Under the pieces are notes generated by a model. It did not search any database. It saw nothing but the letters and a program-made list of their open reading frames with translations, and was not told the origin of the DNA. A stretch of DNA of 45,972 bases from an uncultured Pelagibacteraceae bacterium (lineage in GTDB: Bacteria > Pseudomonadota > Alphaproteobacteria > Pelagibacterales > Pelagibacteraceae), in contig CACFAF010000008.1 of NCBI GenBank assembly GCA_902564245.1, forward strand, positions 1 to 45,972. Reading direction: 5' to 3'. The stretch's first letter is position 1; the number at the start of each line of letters is the position of its first letter. Both the position numbers and the translations under genes were made by a program. Below, piece by piece: positions 36,798 to 45,587 of this stretch.

Positions 36798-37969
36798 CGA
36801 TCAATCTCTCCAAAAACTATATCTAAAGATCCTAATACAGCTGGGACATCTGCTAACATATGGCCCTTGATTAAATAATCCATTGATTGCAAATGAGAAA
36901 ATCCTGGTGCTCTTATTTTACATTTATAAGGTTTATTTGAACCATCTGATATAAGATATACACCAAATTCTCCTTTTGGTGCTTCAACAGCTGTATAAAT
37001 TTCATCTTTTGGAACTCTATATCCTTCTGTAAAAAGTTTAAAATGATGAATTAATGCTTCCATAGATTCTTTAATTTTTTGCTTAGGTGGAGGAGTGATT
37101 TTTCCATCTTGAGATTTAATTGGACCTTTTGGTATCATTGTTAGACATTGTTTGATAATTTTTACACTTTCTTTCATTTCTTCAATTCTACATAAATAAC
37201 GATCATAACAATCGCCATTTTTACCTACGGGTATTTTAAATTCCAATTGTTCATAACAATCATATGGTTGAGACTTTCTCAAATCCCAAGGAATTCCAGA
37301 CCCTCTAATCATTACGCCAGAAAAAGAATAGTCTAACGCATCTTGTTTGGTTACTATACCAATATCAACATTTCTTTGTTTGAAAATTCTATTATCAGTT
37401 AATAGTGACTCTAAATCATTAATAATTTTTGGAAAACTTTCACAAAATTTACTTATATCATCTTCTAAACCTCTTGGTAAATCCTGATGAACACCACCTG
37501 CTCTGAAGTAGTTAGCATGAAGTCTAGAACCAGAGGCTCTTTCATAAAAAGTCATTAATGTTTCTCTTTCTTCAAAGCCCCATAAAGATGGTGTTAGAGC
37601 CCCAACATCTAGAGCTTGAGTAGTAATATTTAAAATATGACTTAAAATTCTTCCTATTTCACAAAAAATTACTCTAATAAATTGTGCTCTAATAGGTACT
37701 TCAATTTTTAAAATTTTTTCTATAGCTAAAGCAAATGCGTGCTCTTGATTCATTGGAGCAACATAATCTAATCTATCAAAATAAGGTACAGCTTGCATAT
37801 AAGTTTTATTTTCAATAAGTTTTTCAGTTCCACGATGTAAAAGTCCAATATGAGGATCAGCTTTTTCCACAACTTCTCCATCTAGCTCAAGTATCAATCT
37901 CAAAACTCCATGAGCAGCTGGATGCTGAGGTCCAAAATTAAGATTTAAAGTTTTAGATTGTTTTGCCAT
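36794..37969 (-). CDS. nuoD: NADH-quinone oxidoreductase subunit D
   Basis: The 391-residue protein corresponds to the 49-kDa subunit that helps form the quinone-binding site. [20 protein letters not shown] near residue 11 has the quinone-site His pair; [30 protein letters not shown] and the C-terminal DIVFGEIDR are universal blocks. It is a separate gene from nuoC, unlike the fused NuoCD of E. coli. It overlaps nuoC by 1 nt and nuoE by 4 nt. Confidence 0.97.
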   Translation of the reverse strand: MAKQSKTLNLNFGPQHPAAHGVLRLILELDGEVVEKADPHIGLLHRGTEKLIENKTYMQAVPYFDRLDYVAPMNQEHAFALAIEKILKIEVPIRAQFIRVIFCEIGRILSHILNITTQALDVGALTPSLWGFEERETLMTFYERASGSRLHANYFRAGGVHQDLPRGLEDDISKFCESFPKIINDLESLLTDNRIFKQRNVDIGIVTKQDALDYSFSGVMIRGSGIPWDLRKSQPYDCYEQLEFKIPVGKNGDCYDRYLCRIEEMKESVKIIKQCLTMIPKGPIKSQDGKITPPPKQKIKESMEALIHHFKLFTEGYRVPKDEIYTAVEAPKGEFGVYLISDGSNKPYKCKIRAPGFSHLQSMDYLIKGHMLADVPAVLGSLDIVFGEIDR

Positions 37970-38559
37970 TATTTTTTTATTTGGTCTTTAATATATTTTG
38001 TTCCCTCCCAAGGACTTTCATAATCAAAATTTCTATAATTTTGCTCAAGTTTAATATCTTCATAAATAACTTTTTTCTCTTCTTCGCTATAACGAACCTC
38101 ATTATGGCCAGTTAATGGAAAATCTTTTCTTAATGGAAAACCTTCGAAATTATAATCTGTTAAAATTCTCCTTAAATCAGGATGATCTTTAAATTTAACA
38201 CCATACATGTCAAAAACTTCTCTTTCCATCCAGTTTGCAGCTGGAAAAATTTTTGTAACAGATGAAACAATTTCATTTTCATTAATAAAAAAAGTTAAAA
38301 TTATTCTTTGATTAAACTCATGACTCAAAAAAAGGTATACAATTTTAAATCTTTTTTGATTTTCAGGATAATCAACTGCAGTTATATCAATTAATTGTCT
38401 GAATTTTGTTAAATTATTATTTTTTAAAAAAAGTGTAACTTCAATTAAATCTGAACAATCTATGTCTAAAAAAAGTTGATTATGTAAAATCTTTGAATTA
38501 TTAATTTTTGTTGTTAATTCTGAATTAATTTTTTTTTCTAAATCTATAAGATTATTCAT
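37969..38559 (-). CDS. nuoC: NADH-quinone oxidoreductase subunit C
   Basis: The 196-residue protein matches the 30-kDa subunit of the peripheral arm. The signature is in the C-terminal half: [20 protein letters not shown] followed by [20 protein letters not shown]. It bridges NuoB and NuoD and has no cofactor. It lies 2 nt after nuoB. Confidence 0.97.
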   Translation of the reverse strand: MNNLIDLEKKINSELTTKINNSKILHNQLFLDIDCSDLIEVTLFLKNNNLTKFRQLIDITAVDYPENQKRFKIVYLFLSHEFNQRIILTFFINENEIVSSVTKIFPAANWMEREVFDMYGVKFKDHPDLRRILTDYNFEGFPLRKDFPLTGHNEVRYSEEEKKVIYEDIKLEQNYRNFDYESPWEGTKYIKDQIKK

Positions 38560-38561
38560 TT

Positions 38562-39083
38562 TTATCTTTCTAATGAACCTTTATTTCTAATTTTTTTCTG
38601 TAACTGTAAAATTCCATAAAGTAAAGCCTCAGCTGAAGGTGGACACCCTGGAACATACACATCTACTGGAACAATTCTGTCACATCCTCTGACTACAGAA
38701 TACGAATAATGATAATATCCCCCTCCATTCGCGCAGCTACCCATAGATATTACATATCTAGGTTCTGGCATTTGATCATAAACCTTTCTTAGTGCTGGTG
38801 CCATTTTATTAGTTAAAGTTCCAGCAACAATCATTACGTCTGACTGTCTTGGTGATGCCCTTGGTGCAGCACCAAATCTTTCTAGGTCATATCTTGGCAT
38901 TGAAGTATGCATCATTTCAACTGCACAACAAGCTAGACCAAATGTCATCCAATGAAGTGAACCAGCACGTGACCAATTAATTAAGTTATCCAAAGAAGTA
39001 GTTATAAAACCATTTTTACTAAAATCTTTAGCTAATTGTTTAAATTCATTTGGAATTTTATCATATCTATTATCTATATTCAT
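38562..39083 (-). CDS. nuoB: NADH-quinone oxidoreductase subunit B
   Basis: The 173-residue protein carries cluster N2, the last electron donor to quinone. The ligands are the tandem Cys52 and Cys53 ([10 protein letters not shown]), Cys117 ([10 protein letters not shown]) and Cys147 ([14 protein letters not shown]). The N-terminal 35 residues form the usual amphipathic extension. A 31-nt gap separates it from nuoA, one of the larger spaces in this run. Confidence 0.97.
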   Translation of the reverse strand: MNIDNRYDKIPNEFKQLAKDFSKNGFITTSLDNLINWSRAGSLHWMTFGLACCAVEMMHTSMPRYDLERFGAAPRASPRQSDVMIVAGTLTNKMAPALRKVYDQMPEPRYVISMGSCANGGGYYHYSYSVVRGCDRIVPVDVYVPGCPPSAEALLYGILQLQKKIRNKGSLER

Positions 39084-39114
39084 ATTTGGTCCTTATTTTT
39101 TTAAGCAAAAGATT

Positions 39115-39483
39115 TTACTCCCAATCTAAAGCACCCTTCTTCCATTCATAGACAAATCCAACAGTAAGAATAAATAAAAAAATCATCATTGAACAAAACC
39201 CAAACAAACCAATATTGCCTAGAGAAATTGCCCAAGGAAATAGAAAAGCAATCTCTAAATCAAATATTATAAATAATATTGCTACCAAGTAAAATCTGAC
39301 ATCAAATTCCATTCTTGAGTCTTCAAATGGTTCAAAGCCACACTCGTAAGCTGAAAGTTTTTCAGGATCAGGATTTTTAGGAGATAAAATAAAATTAATC
39401 ATTATAAAAGCTAAACTTAAAGTCAAAGCAATTATTAGGAATAAAATAATTGGCAGGTAATCTTTTAAAAAATCGTGTAGCAT
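39115..39483 (-). CDS. nuoA: NADH-quinone oxidoreductase subunit A
   Basis: The 122-residue protein has three membrane helices (about 9-33, 63-85, 92-113). The loop with [20 protein letters not shown] contains the conserved Cys and acidic residues linking it to NuoB, NuoD and NuoH, and [20 protein letters not shown] is the second helix. It is the first gene of the complete 14-gene complex I operon. Confidence 0.97.
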   Translation of the reverse strand: MLHDFLKDYLPIILFLIIALTLSLAFIMINFILSPKNPDPEKLSAYECGFEPFEDSRMEFDVRFYLVAILFIIFDLEIAFLFPWAISLGNIGLFGFCSMMIFLFILTVGFVYEWKKGALDWE

Positions 39484-39556
39484 AATTAACTATTATATAT
39501 AATCTTTTTAATTAAAAGAAAGTGCAGTAAAAGTCACATTATGCAGTTATCTTTGG
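39484..39556 (-). promoter_or_regulatory. Intergenic region before nuoA with a possible -10 box
   Basis: This 73-nt gap is the only space where the nuo operon could have its own promoter. TATAAT (39492-39497, minus strand) is a perfect -10 hexamer, but no good -35 sits 16-18 nt upstream. A start 6-7 nt after it would leave a leader of only a few bases, so the nuoA mRNA could be nearly leaderless. No terminator for the glycosyltransferase gene was found here, so readthrough from the upstream pair is possible. Confidence 0.35.
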
Positions 39557-40669
39557 TTATTTGCTTAATATTTTGTTTGTTAATGACAAATATTTTGAAA
39601 TTTGCTCTTTGGCTAAAAAACGATGAAGATAATATTTAATTTTTTTAACTTTTTTTAAACTATTGTTATAATTTTTAATTGAGTCTATCATTTTTTTTGA
39701 CAATAAATTATAATCATAGGTATTTGAAAAAGTTCCATATTTATTTGTCAAAATATCTTCGGCACCACTACATTTTGAACTTATACAAGGTAATTCATTA
39801 TTCACTGAGTCAATTAAAGCATTAGGTAAACCTTCATACAAGGATGGAAAAACAAAAAGTTTTGAATTTTCATAATAATAATTTGGGTTGGTTAGCCAAC
39901 CTTTAAATTCAACTTTATTCATTATTTTTAAGTTATTACAAACATTTGCTAGTTTTACTTTATCTGCTCCATGACCGATTAAAACAAGTTTGTAATCTGG
40001 GTATTTTTTTAAAAAAATACTAAATGCTTTTATTAATAATTCCTGATTTTTTTGCTTACAAAGTCTTCCTACTGATAAAATTATATTTTTTCTTTTCTTT
40101 GATTTGATTTTTTTAATTTTTATTAGATAAGGATTATAAATCAAATCTATTTTTTTTTTATAAAAAGTTATCTTTTGTAACGAATTTTTTGCTTTTTTAG
40201 AATTTGTTATGATTGCATCACTTAAAAAATAAAAAATTGTTTTAAGAAACATTACTAAATATGCGAATATTTTGTAATCAGCATATTTTGTAGCTCCTAA
40301 AACATCTTCTGAATTTCTAATAATGATTTTTCTTCCAAAAATTTTACATATAAATATCGAAACAATATGACTCTGAAAAGATACAATAATTGAATTTTTA
40401 GATCCAATTTTGTTAAATATTTTTATCATATTGTATATTGAGAGAAGTGATGTAATGAGCCTGTTAGAAATAAGTTTAAATGAAAAATTACTTATTTTAT
40501 AAAGATTAATCTGTTTAGAAAAAAAATTTCTCTTATCTTTATTATTTATATTTGAAATTAAATAAACATTATTTCTTTTTGAGCTTAAATTTGCAAAATT
40601 AATTAAATTAATTGTGGCACCTCCTTTTTCAAAGGATGGATAATATATAATAATATCTTTTTTAATCAT
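39557..40669 (-). CDS. Glycosyltransferase, GT4-like (GT-B fold)
   Basis: The 370-residue protein resembles GT4 glycosyltransferases of cell-surface polysaccharide synthesis. FEKGGATINLINFA near the start is the acceptor-domain glycine loop; IILSVGRLCKQKNQELLIKA (197-216) and FVFPSLYEGLPNALIDSV are the donor-domain motifs. The usual E-x7-E pair is Glu279 and Asp287, so the second acidic residue is Asp. Asn and Lys content is very high, more so than in neighbouring core genes. It overlaps the methyltransferase gene by 4 nt, suggesting that both modify one glycan. Donor and acceptor cannot be told. Its end lies 73 nt before nuoA. Confidence 0.85.
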   Translation of the reverse strand: MIKKDIIIYYPSFEKGGATINLINFANLSSKRNNVYLISNINNKDKRNFFSKQINLYKISNFSFKLISNRLITSLLSIYNMIKIFNKIGSKNSIIVSFQSHIVSIFICKIFGRKIIIRNSEDVLGATKYADYKIFAYLVMFLKTIFYFLSDAIITNSKKAKNSLQKITFYKKKIDLIYNPYLIKIKKIKSKKRKNIILSVGRLCKQKNQELLIKAFSIFLKKYPDYKLVLIGHGADKVKLANVCNNLKIMNKVEFKGWLTNPNYYYENSKLFVFPSLYEGLPNALIDSVNNELPCISSKCSGAEDILTNKYGTFSNTYDYNLLSKKMIDSIKNYNNSLKKVKKIKYYLHRFLAKEQISKYLSLTNKILSK

Positions 40670-41499
40670 TTAAATCTTTTTGAAATATCTTTTCTAATAA
40701 AAACAAAATTTGAAAGATGATATATGTTGCTCTCCGGACGCATTGGATCTACTTCAATTAGTTTATTACCATTAGGCAAAATTTGAAAAACATCTGAAAA
40801 AGGAATAAGTTTTGAAAAACTATACAATGTTTGCTTTTTTATCATTTGATGCCAATTAAACTCTATTTGTATAAATTTAGGTTTATATTTTGACAAAATT
40901 TTTTGAGCTCCTAATAAAACTTCGTATTCATAACCTTCTGTATCTATTTTAATTAAATCTATATTTTTTACAGATAAAATTTCCTCATAATCATCTAATT
41001 TTTTAACTTCAATTAGCATACTATGCTTATTATAATCCCTAACAAATGATAAACCTTCTAAGTTTTTTAAAAAAGAAGCTTTTTCTGAAGTTTCATCTCC
41101 ATAATTAATTTCTAAATTTGTATTTTTATCTCCTAAACCTATATTAAAAATTTTCAATCTGTCACTAAACTTTTCTTTAATAGTTTTTAACTTTTCAAAC
41201 GCTTTAGGTAATGGTTCAAAAGAAAATATGGTAGAATCTGTTTCTCTGAGTAAAAGTTTTGTATAATTTCCTATATTGGCCCCAACATCTATTGAAAATT
41301 TAATTTCTTTATTGATTAATTTTATAAATGCTTTTTCACCTGTCTTATTAAAATCACCGTAATTTTTATAACCTTTTGCATTTAATGATAAAGACAAAAT
41401 AATATCATTATAAAATTGCATGCTTTTTCTTCCAAAAATAAAAATATAAAAATTAGAAATCAGTTTATAGATTTTCACAATAAATTTTTTTAAAAACAT
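40666..41499 (-). CDS. FkbM-family SAM-dependent methyltransferase
   Basis: The 277-residue protein has the FkbM layout. FSIDVGANIGNYTKLL (68-83) is the SAM-binding motif I, FSFEPLPKAFEKL (93-105) includes the acidic residue that binds the SAM ribose, and DLIKIDTEGYEYEVLLGA (181-198) is the FkbM signature. FkbM enzymes typically O-methylate sugars or polyketides; next to a GT4-like glycosyltransferase, sugar methylation of a surface glycan is the best guess. A hydrophobic N-terminal segment (about 13-23) might associate it with the membrane. A good promoter lies 34 nt upstream, so the pair has its own start. Confidence 0.85.
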   Translation of the reverse strand: MFLKKFIVKIYKLISNFYIFIFGRKSMQFYNDIILSLSLNAKGYKNYGDFNKTGEKAFIKLINKEIKFSIDVGANIGNYTKLLLRETDSTIFSFEPLPKAFEKLKTIKEKFSDRLKIFNIGLGDKNTNLEINYGDETSEKASFLKNLEGLSFVRDYNKHSMLIEVKKLDDYEEILSVKNIDLIKIDTEGYEYEVLLGAQKILSKYKPKFIQIEFNWHQMIKKQTLYSFSKLIPFSDVFQILPNGNKLIEVDPMRPESNIYHLSNFVFIRKDISKRFK

Positions 41500-41532
41500 T
41501 GAAATTATTTATTCTAATTTATTAAATATTTA

Positions 41533-41561
41533 ATAATAAGTTTTTTTTAATTAACTCACAA
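41533..41561 (-). promoter_or_regulatory. Sigma-70-like promoter of the methyltransferase-glycosyltransferase pair
   Basis: On the minus strand TTGTGA (41556-41561) and TATTAT (41533-41538) are separated by exactly 17 nt; they match the -35 consensus at four and the -10 consensus at five of six positions. A start near 41526 would give a leader of about 27 nt. The -35 begins 4 nt after the tRNA-Asp CCA end, so it sits immediately beside the tRNA gene. Confidence 0.6.
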
Positions 41562-41565
41562 TTTA

Positions 41566-41642
41566 TGGCGGGAGTGAAGGGACTCGAACCCTCGACCTAT
41601 CGCGTGACAGGCGATCGCTCTAACCAACTGAGCTACACCCCC
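41566..41642 (-). tRNA. tRNA-Asp (GTC)
   Basis: This 77-nt gene has an encoded CCA end (41566-41568). The acceptor stem is GGGGGTG with CACTCCC (one G-U pair), the D arm is TAGCTCAGTTGGTTAGAGC, and the anticodon stem-loop ATCGC-CTGTCAC-GCGAT carries anticodon GTC. The T arm has the standard GGTTCGAGTCC. The discriminator base is G, as in tRNA-Asp. It lies 8 nt after tRNA-Val and is probably cut from the same transcript. A run of nine C residues (41638-41646, plus strand) spans its 5' end. Confidence 0.96.
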
Positions 41643-41650
41643 CCCCTATT

Positions 41651-41726
41651 TGGTGGGCAGTAAAGGACTCGAACCTTTGACCCCCTCGGTGTAAACGAGA
41701 TGCTCTACCAACTGAGCTAACCGCCC
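41651..41726 (-). tRNA. tRNA-Val (TAC)
   Basis: This 76-nt gene has an encoded CCA end (41651-41653). The acceptor stem is GGGCGGT with ACTGCCC (one G-U pair), the D arm is TAGCTCAGTTGGTAGAGC, and the anticodon stem-loop TCTCG-TTTACAC-CGAGG has anticodon TAC. The T arm has GGTTCGAGTCC and the discriminator base is A. It is the first of two tandem tRNA genes between lon and the methyltransferase gene. Confidence 0.96.
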
Positions 41727-41740
41727 AAAGTCAGGGTACT

Positions 41741-41767
41741 ATTACATCAACGCAAAGTTAATGTAAA
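41741..41767 (-). promoter_or_regulatory. Hairpin and possible tRNA promoter after lon
   Basis: A 10-bp stem with one G-U pair (41742-41751 with 41757-41766, 5-nt loop) begins 8 nt after the lon stop. No T-run follows, so it is not a standard intrinsic terminator; it could protect the lon mRNA 3' end or guide separation from the tRNAs. The same bases contain TTTACA (41762-41767) and TGTAAT (41741-41746) in promoter orientation, each five of six to consensus but only 15 nt apart. The two readings cannot be separated by eye. Confidence 0.4.
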
Positions 41768-41774
41768 TTACTAA

Positions 41775-44162
41775 TTATTGAATACTGGCTTGAGATTTAT
41801 CTTCTTTTTTAGTTTTTGAAATATTTTCTACTTCAGTCCACTCTACTCTTTTTAATTCTTTTGTTAAAGCAATCTTTAAAACTTCATCAACAGTTTCTAC
41901 TGGAGTTATTTTTATATCTTCTTTGACTTTTTTTGGAATATCAACTAAATCTTTTTCATTATCTTTTGGAATAATTACATGTTTAATTCCTGCTCTATGT
42001 GCTGCCAATAATTTTTCTTTCAACCCACCTATAGGCAAAACTTGACCTGTAATAGTCACTTCACCAGTCATAGCAATTTCTCTATTAATAGGATTGTTTG
42101 TAATAGATGAAACAATTGATGTAACCATGCCTATTCCTGCAGAAGGTCCATCTTTTGGAGTAGCACCTTCGGGTACATGAATATGAAAATCTTTTTTTTC
42201 AAATAATGGAGGTATAATCCCATATTCCAAACTTTTTGATCTTACAAATGATTTTGCTGCTTTTACAGACTCCTGCATGACATCCCCTAATTTTCCTGTA
42301 ATTTGCATTCTGCCTTTACCTGGCATATTTACTGTTTCTATTTTTAAAATTTCCCCTCCAAACTCAGTCCAAGCTAAACCAGTTACTATCCCAACTTTAT
42401 CTTTATCTTCTAATTCACCATATTTAAATTTCTTAACCCCTAAGAAATCAGGCAGGTTTTTCTTATCAATTGAAACTTTTTTTTCCTCACCATTAACTAC
42501 TTTTTTAACGACTTTTCTAGTTACTTTGGATATTTCTCTTTCAAGATTTCTAACCCCAGACTCTCTTGTATAATTTCTAATTATCTCCTTGATGGTTCCA
42601 TCAGATAATTCAAATTCTCCCTTTTTAACACCATTTTCCCTAATTTGTTTTGGTAATAAATATTTATTAGCAATGTTTATTTTTTCATCTTCTGTGTATC
42701 CAGGTATTCTTATTACTTCCATTCTATCTAATAGAGGAGGTAATATATTTAGAGTATTTGCTGTCGTAACAAACATAACATCTGAAAGATCATAATCTAC
42801 TTCAAGATAATGATCATTAAAAGTTGCATTTTGTTCTGGATCAAGTGCTTCTAATAAAGCTGAAGATGGATCTCCACGATAATCATTTCCTATTTTATCA
42901 ATTTCATCAAGTAATATTAAAGGGTTTTTAGTTCCTGCTTTTTTCATCATTTGTATAATCTTACCAGGAAGAGATCCTATGTAAGTTCTTCTGTGACCTC
43001 TAATCTCAGCTTCATCTCTAACACCACCCAAAGACATTCTAACGAATTGTCTATTTGTTGCTTTTGCAATAGATTTTCCTAGAGAAGTTTTTCCTACACC
43101 TGGTGGTCCTATTAAACATAAAATTGGTCCTTTGATTTTTTCCATTCTTTTCTGAACAGCCAAGAATTCAATTATTCTTTCTTTAACTTTTTGCAAGCCA
43201 AAGTGATCATCATCCAAAGTTTTTAATGCTTTATTTAAATCAATATCAACTTTATCTTTTTTAAACCAAGGTATATCAATCATCCAATCAAGGTAATTTC
43301 TTACTACAGTAGCTTCTGCAGACATTGGGCTCATATTTTTTAATTTTTTAAGTTCGGTCATACATTTTTTGTGAACTTCCTTAGGCATTTTCGCTTTTGC
43401 TATTGCTTTATTTAAACTTGAAGTTTCATCTTTTCCATCTTCTATTTCACCAAGTTCTTTCTGGATAGCTTTGAGTTGTTCGTTTAAATAGTATTCTCTT
43501 TGTGTCTTTTCCATTTGTGTCTTAACTCTGCCTCTAATTCTTTTTTCAACACCAATAATACTGGTTTCATTTTCCATAATTTTGATAATTGCATTTAATC
43601 GTTTCTTGATATCTGCTGTTTCAAAAATTTGTTGTTTTTCTGAGATTGTGGAATTTAAGTGTGATGCTATATTATCGGCTATCTTGGTTGGCTCTTTTAA
43701 TTTCTTAATACTATTAATTGTTTCATTTGAAATTTTTTTATTTATTGAAGTAAGTTTTTCTAATCTTCTTACAGCTGTCAACGCTAGTGGTAATAAATCT
43801 TCATCACTTTCTACAACATCATTATGATAAGAGAAATCACATGAAATAAATTTTTCATTATCAAAAAAATCTAAAATTTTTACTCTTTTGATGCCTTCGA
43901 CAAGCACTTTAACTGTTCCATCAGGTAACTTTAAAAGTTGTAAAATATTACCTTCACAACCATACATAAAAATATCTGTTTTTTTTGGATCATCTACCTC
44001 AGAATTTTTTTGTGTTACCAATATTATTTTTTTGTCAGTTTTCATTACTTCATTAAGCGCTGAAATTGACTTGTCTCTTCCTACAAATAATGGAATTACC
44101 ATACTTGGAAATACAACAATATCTCGAAGTGGTAGTAGTGGTAAATTAATTTTAACGTCCAT
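41775..44162 (-). CDS. lon: ATP-dependent protease Lon
   Basis: The 795-residue protein has the complete LonA layout: N-terminal substrate domain opening LPLLPLRDIVVFPSMV, central coiled coil, AAA+ domain with Walker A GPPGVGKT (352-359) and Walker B LILLDE (415-420), and a C-terminal protease domain with catalytic Ser674 (GPSAG) and Lys717 (GGLKEKLLA). The AAA block RGHRRTYIGSLPG is intact. Lon degrades misfolded and regulatory proteins. It follows clpX after 62 nt, the conserved clpP-clpX-lon order. The C-terminal tail after about residue 775 is charged and variable. Confidence 0.97.
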   Translation of the reverse strand: MDVKINLPLLPLRDIVVFPSMVIPLFVGRDKSISALNEVMKTDKKIILVTQKNSEVDDPKKTDIFMYGCEGNILQLLKLPDGTVKVLVEGIKRVKILDFFDNEKFISCDFSYHNDVVESDEDLLPLALTAVRRLEKLTSINKKISNETINSIKKLKEPTKIADNIASHLNSTISEKQQIFETADIKKRLNAIIKIMENETSIIGVEKRIRGRVKTQMEKTQREYYLNEQLKAIQKELGEIEDGKDETSSLNKAIAKAKMPKEVHKKCMTELKKLKNMSPMSAEATVVRNYLDWMIDIPWFKKDKVDIDLNKALKTLDDDHFGLQKVKERIIEFLAVQKRMEKIKGPILCLIGPPGVGKTSLGKSIAKATNRQFVRMSLGGVRDEAEIRGHRRTYIGSLPGKIIQMMKKAGTKNPLILLDEIDKIGNDYRGDPSSALLEALDPEQNATFNDHYLEVDYDLSDVMFVTTANTLNILPPLLDRMEVIRIPGYTEDEKINIANKYLLPKQIRENGVKKGEFELSDGTIKEIIRNYTRESGVRNLEREISKVTRKVVKKVVNGEEKKVSIDKKNLPDFLGVKKFKYGELEDKDKVGIVTGLAWTEFGGEILKIETVNMPGKGRMQITGKLGDVMQESVKAAKSFVRSKSLEYGIIPPLFEKKDFHIHVPEGATPKDGPSAGIGMVTSIVSSITNNPINREIAMTGEVTITGQVLPIGGLKEKLLAAHRAGIKHVIIPKDNEKDLVDIPKKVKEDIKITPVETVDEVLKIALTKELKRVEWTEVENISKTKKEDKSQASIQ

Positions 44163-44180
44163 ATGTCAAATATGGAGATT

Positions 44181-44208
44181 AATAATTATTTTGCAATAGA
44201 TAATTATT
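44181..44208. repeat. AT-only inverted repeat between clpX and lon
   Basis: AATAATTAT (44181-44189) and ATAATTATT (44200-44208) form a perfect 9-bp inverted repeat around a 10-nt spacer, in the 62-nt gap 19 nt upstream of the lon start. It could be a protein-binding palindrome or a weak RNA hairpin. With no G or C in the stem, chance is a serious alternative. No clear promoter was recognised in the gap. Confidence 0.3.
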
Positions 44209-44224
44209 GTTTATTAACGTAGTA

Positions 44225-45493
44225 TTAGGCCGCAGTTGTCTTTTCGTTCTTTGTCTTGTTATTATTCTTTGAGTGAACCAAAATTGGTTGTGATTGACCA
44301 TTTACTGCACTAGAATCTATAATAACTTCATCTACATTTTCTTCTGTCGGCAAATCATACATTGTTTTTAACAAAATATTTTCAAGAATAGACCTTAATC
44401 CTCTTGCTCCTGTTTTTTTATTAATTGCTTTTATTGCTATTTCTTTTACAGCATTATCTTTAAAAGTAAGTTTAGCCCCTTCTAATTTAAATAATTCTTG
44501 GTATTGTTTAATTAAAGAATTTTTTGGCTCTTTAAGAATTTTTACCAAAGATTTTTCATCTAAATCTTCAAGTGTAGCTATAATTGGTAATCTACCAATA
44601 AATTCTGGAATTAATCCATATTTTAATAAATCTTCTGGTTCTAAATTTTTCATCCATTCGCCAGTTTTTTTATCTTCTGTATTTTTTACTTCAGCTCCAA
44701 AACCAATTGAAGTACCTTTGTCCCTTTGTGAGATAATTTTATCTAATCCAGCAAATGCTCCTCCACATATAAATAATATATTAGTAGTGTCAACTTGAAG
44801 AAATTCTTGTTGTGGATGTTTTCTTCCTCCTTGAGGTGGAACACTTGCAATTGTGCCTTCCATAATTTTTAGTAAAGCTTGTTGAACACCTTCACCTGAA
44901 ACGTCTCGAGTTATTGAAGGATTTTCAGATTTTCTACTTATCTTATCAACCTCATCTATATAAACTATACCTCTTTGAGCTTTTTCAACATTATAATCAG
45001 CTGATTGTAATAATTTTAAAATTATATTTTCTACATCCTCACCTACATAACCTGCTTCTGTTAATGTAGTTGCATCCGCCATAGTGAAAGGAACATCTAA
45101 AATTCTAGCAAGCGTTTGAGCTAATAATGTCTTTCCACATCCAGTAGGACCTACTAATAAAATATTTGATTTTGCTAGTTCTACAGTTTTGCTGGTTTTA
45201 TTTTCATAATTTAATCTCTTATAATGATTATGTACTGCAACCGACAAAACTTTTTTTGCATGATTTTGTCCTATAACATAATCATCTAGTACTGCACATA
45301 TTTCTTTAGGAGATGGTAATCCATCTTGGTGTTTAACTAGAGTATCTTTACTTTCTTCTTTAATAATATCCATACACAACTCAACACACTCATCGCAAAT
45401 GAATACTGTTGGTCCAGCAATAAGTTTTCTTACCTCATGTTGGCTTTTGCCACAAAAAGAGCAGTACAGAATATTTTTATTACTAGTTGTCAT
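44225..45493 (-). CDS. clpX: ClpXP protease ATP-binding subunit ClpX
   Basis: The 422-residue unfoldase has the N-terminal zinc-binding domain (Cys11, Cys14, Cys33, Cys36), Walker A GPTGCGKT (115-122), Walker [10 protein letters not shown], and SIGFGAEV, the IGF loop that docks to Clp[13 protein letters not shown] and TGARGLRSI are the sensor regions. It unfolds tagged substrates and feeds them to ClpP, encoded 92 nt upstream. The last residues are a charged Lys/Asn/Thr tail. Confidence 0.97.
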   Translation of the reverse strand: MTTSNKNILYCSFCGKSQHEVRKLIAGPTVFICDECVELCMDIIKEESKDTLVKHQDGLPSPKEICAVLDDYVIGQNHAKKVLSVAVHNHYKRLNYENKTSKTVELAKSNILLVGPTGCGKTLLAQTLARILDVPFTMADATTLTEAGYVGEDVENIILKLLQSADYNVEKAQRGIVYIDEVDKISRKSENPSITRDVSGEGVQQALLKIMEGTIASVPPQGGRKHPQQEFLQVDTTNILFICGGAFAGLDKIISQRDKGTSIGFGAEVKNTEDKKTGEWMKNLEPEDLLKYGLIPEFIGRLPIIATLEDLDEKSLVKILKEPKNSLIKQYQELFKLEGAKLTFKDNAVKEIAIKAINKKTGARGLRSILENILLKTMYDLPTEENVDEVIIDSSAVNGQSQPILVHSKNNNKTKNEKTTAA

Positions 45494-45568
45494 ATATTTT
45501 TTTATAACGAATCACTTTATTTACTTTATTACAAAAAAGTCCTGCTAATCAAGTCTGGGTTGTGAACA

Positions 45569-45587
45569 AAACTACATATTGTAGTTT
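45569..45587 (-). terminator. Possible weak terminator at the clpP end
   Basis: In minus-strand RNA a 7-bp stem (AAACTAC/GUAGUUU, 5-nt loop) overlaps the clpP stop codon and is followed by UGUUC; counting stem bases, the U-rich tract is UUUUGUU. The stem has only two G-C pairs, so termination would be partial at best and clpX is probably also transcribed by readthrough. The rest of the 92-nt clpP-clpX gap shows no convincing promoter. Confidence 0.35.

Noticed and set aside
39484-39556. Attachment-site-like repeat of the tRNA-Asp end beside nuoA
   Set aside because: I looked for a copy of the tRNA 3' end bounding the glycan cassette and saw none, so integration at the tRNA remains only a positional suggestion.
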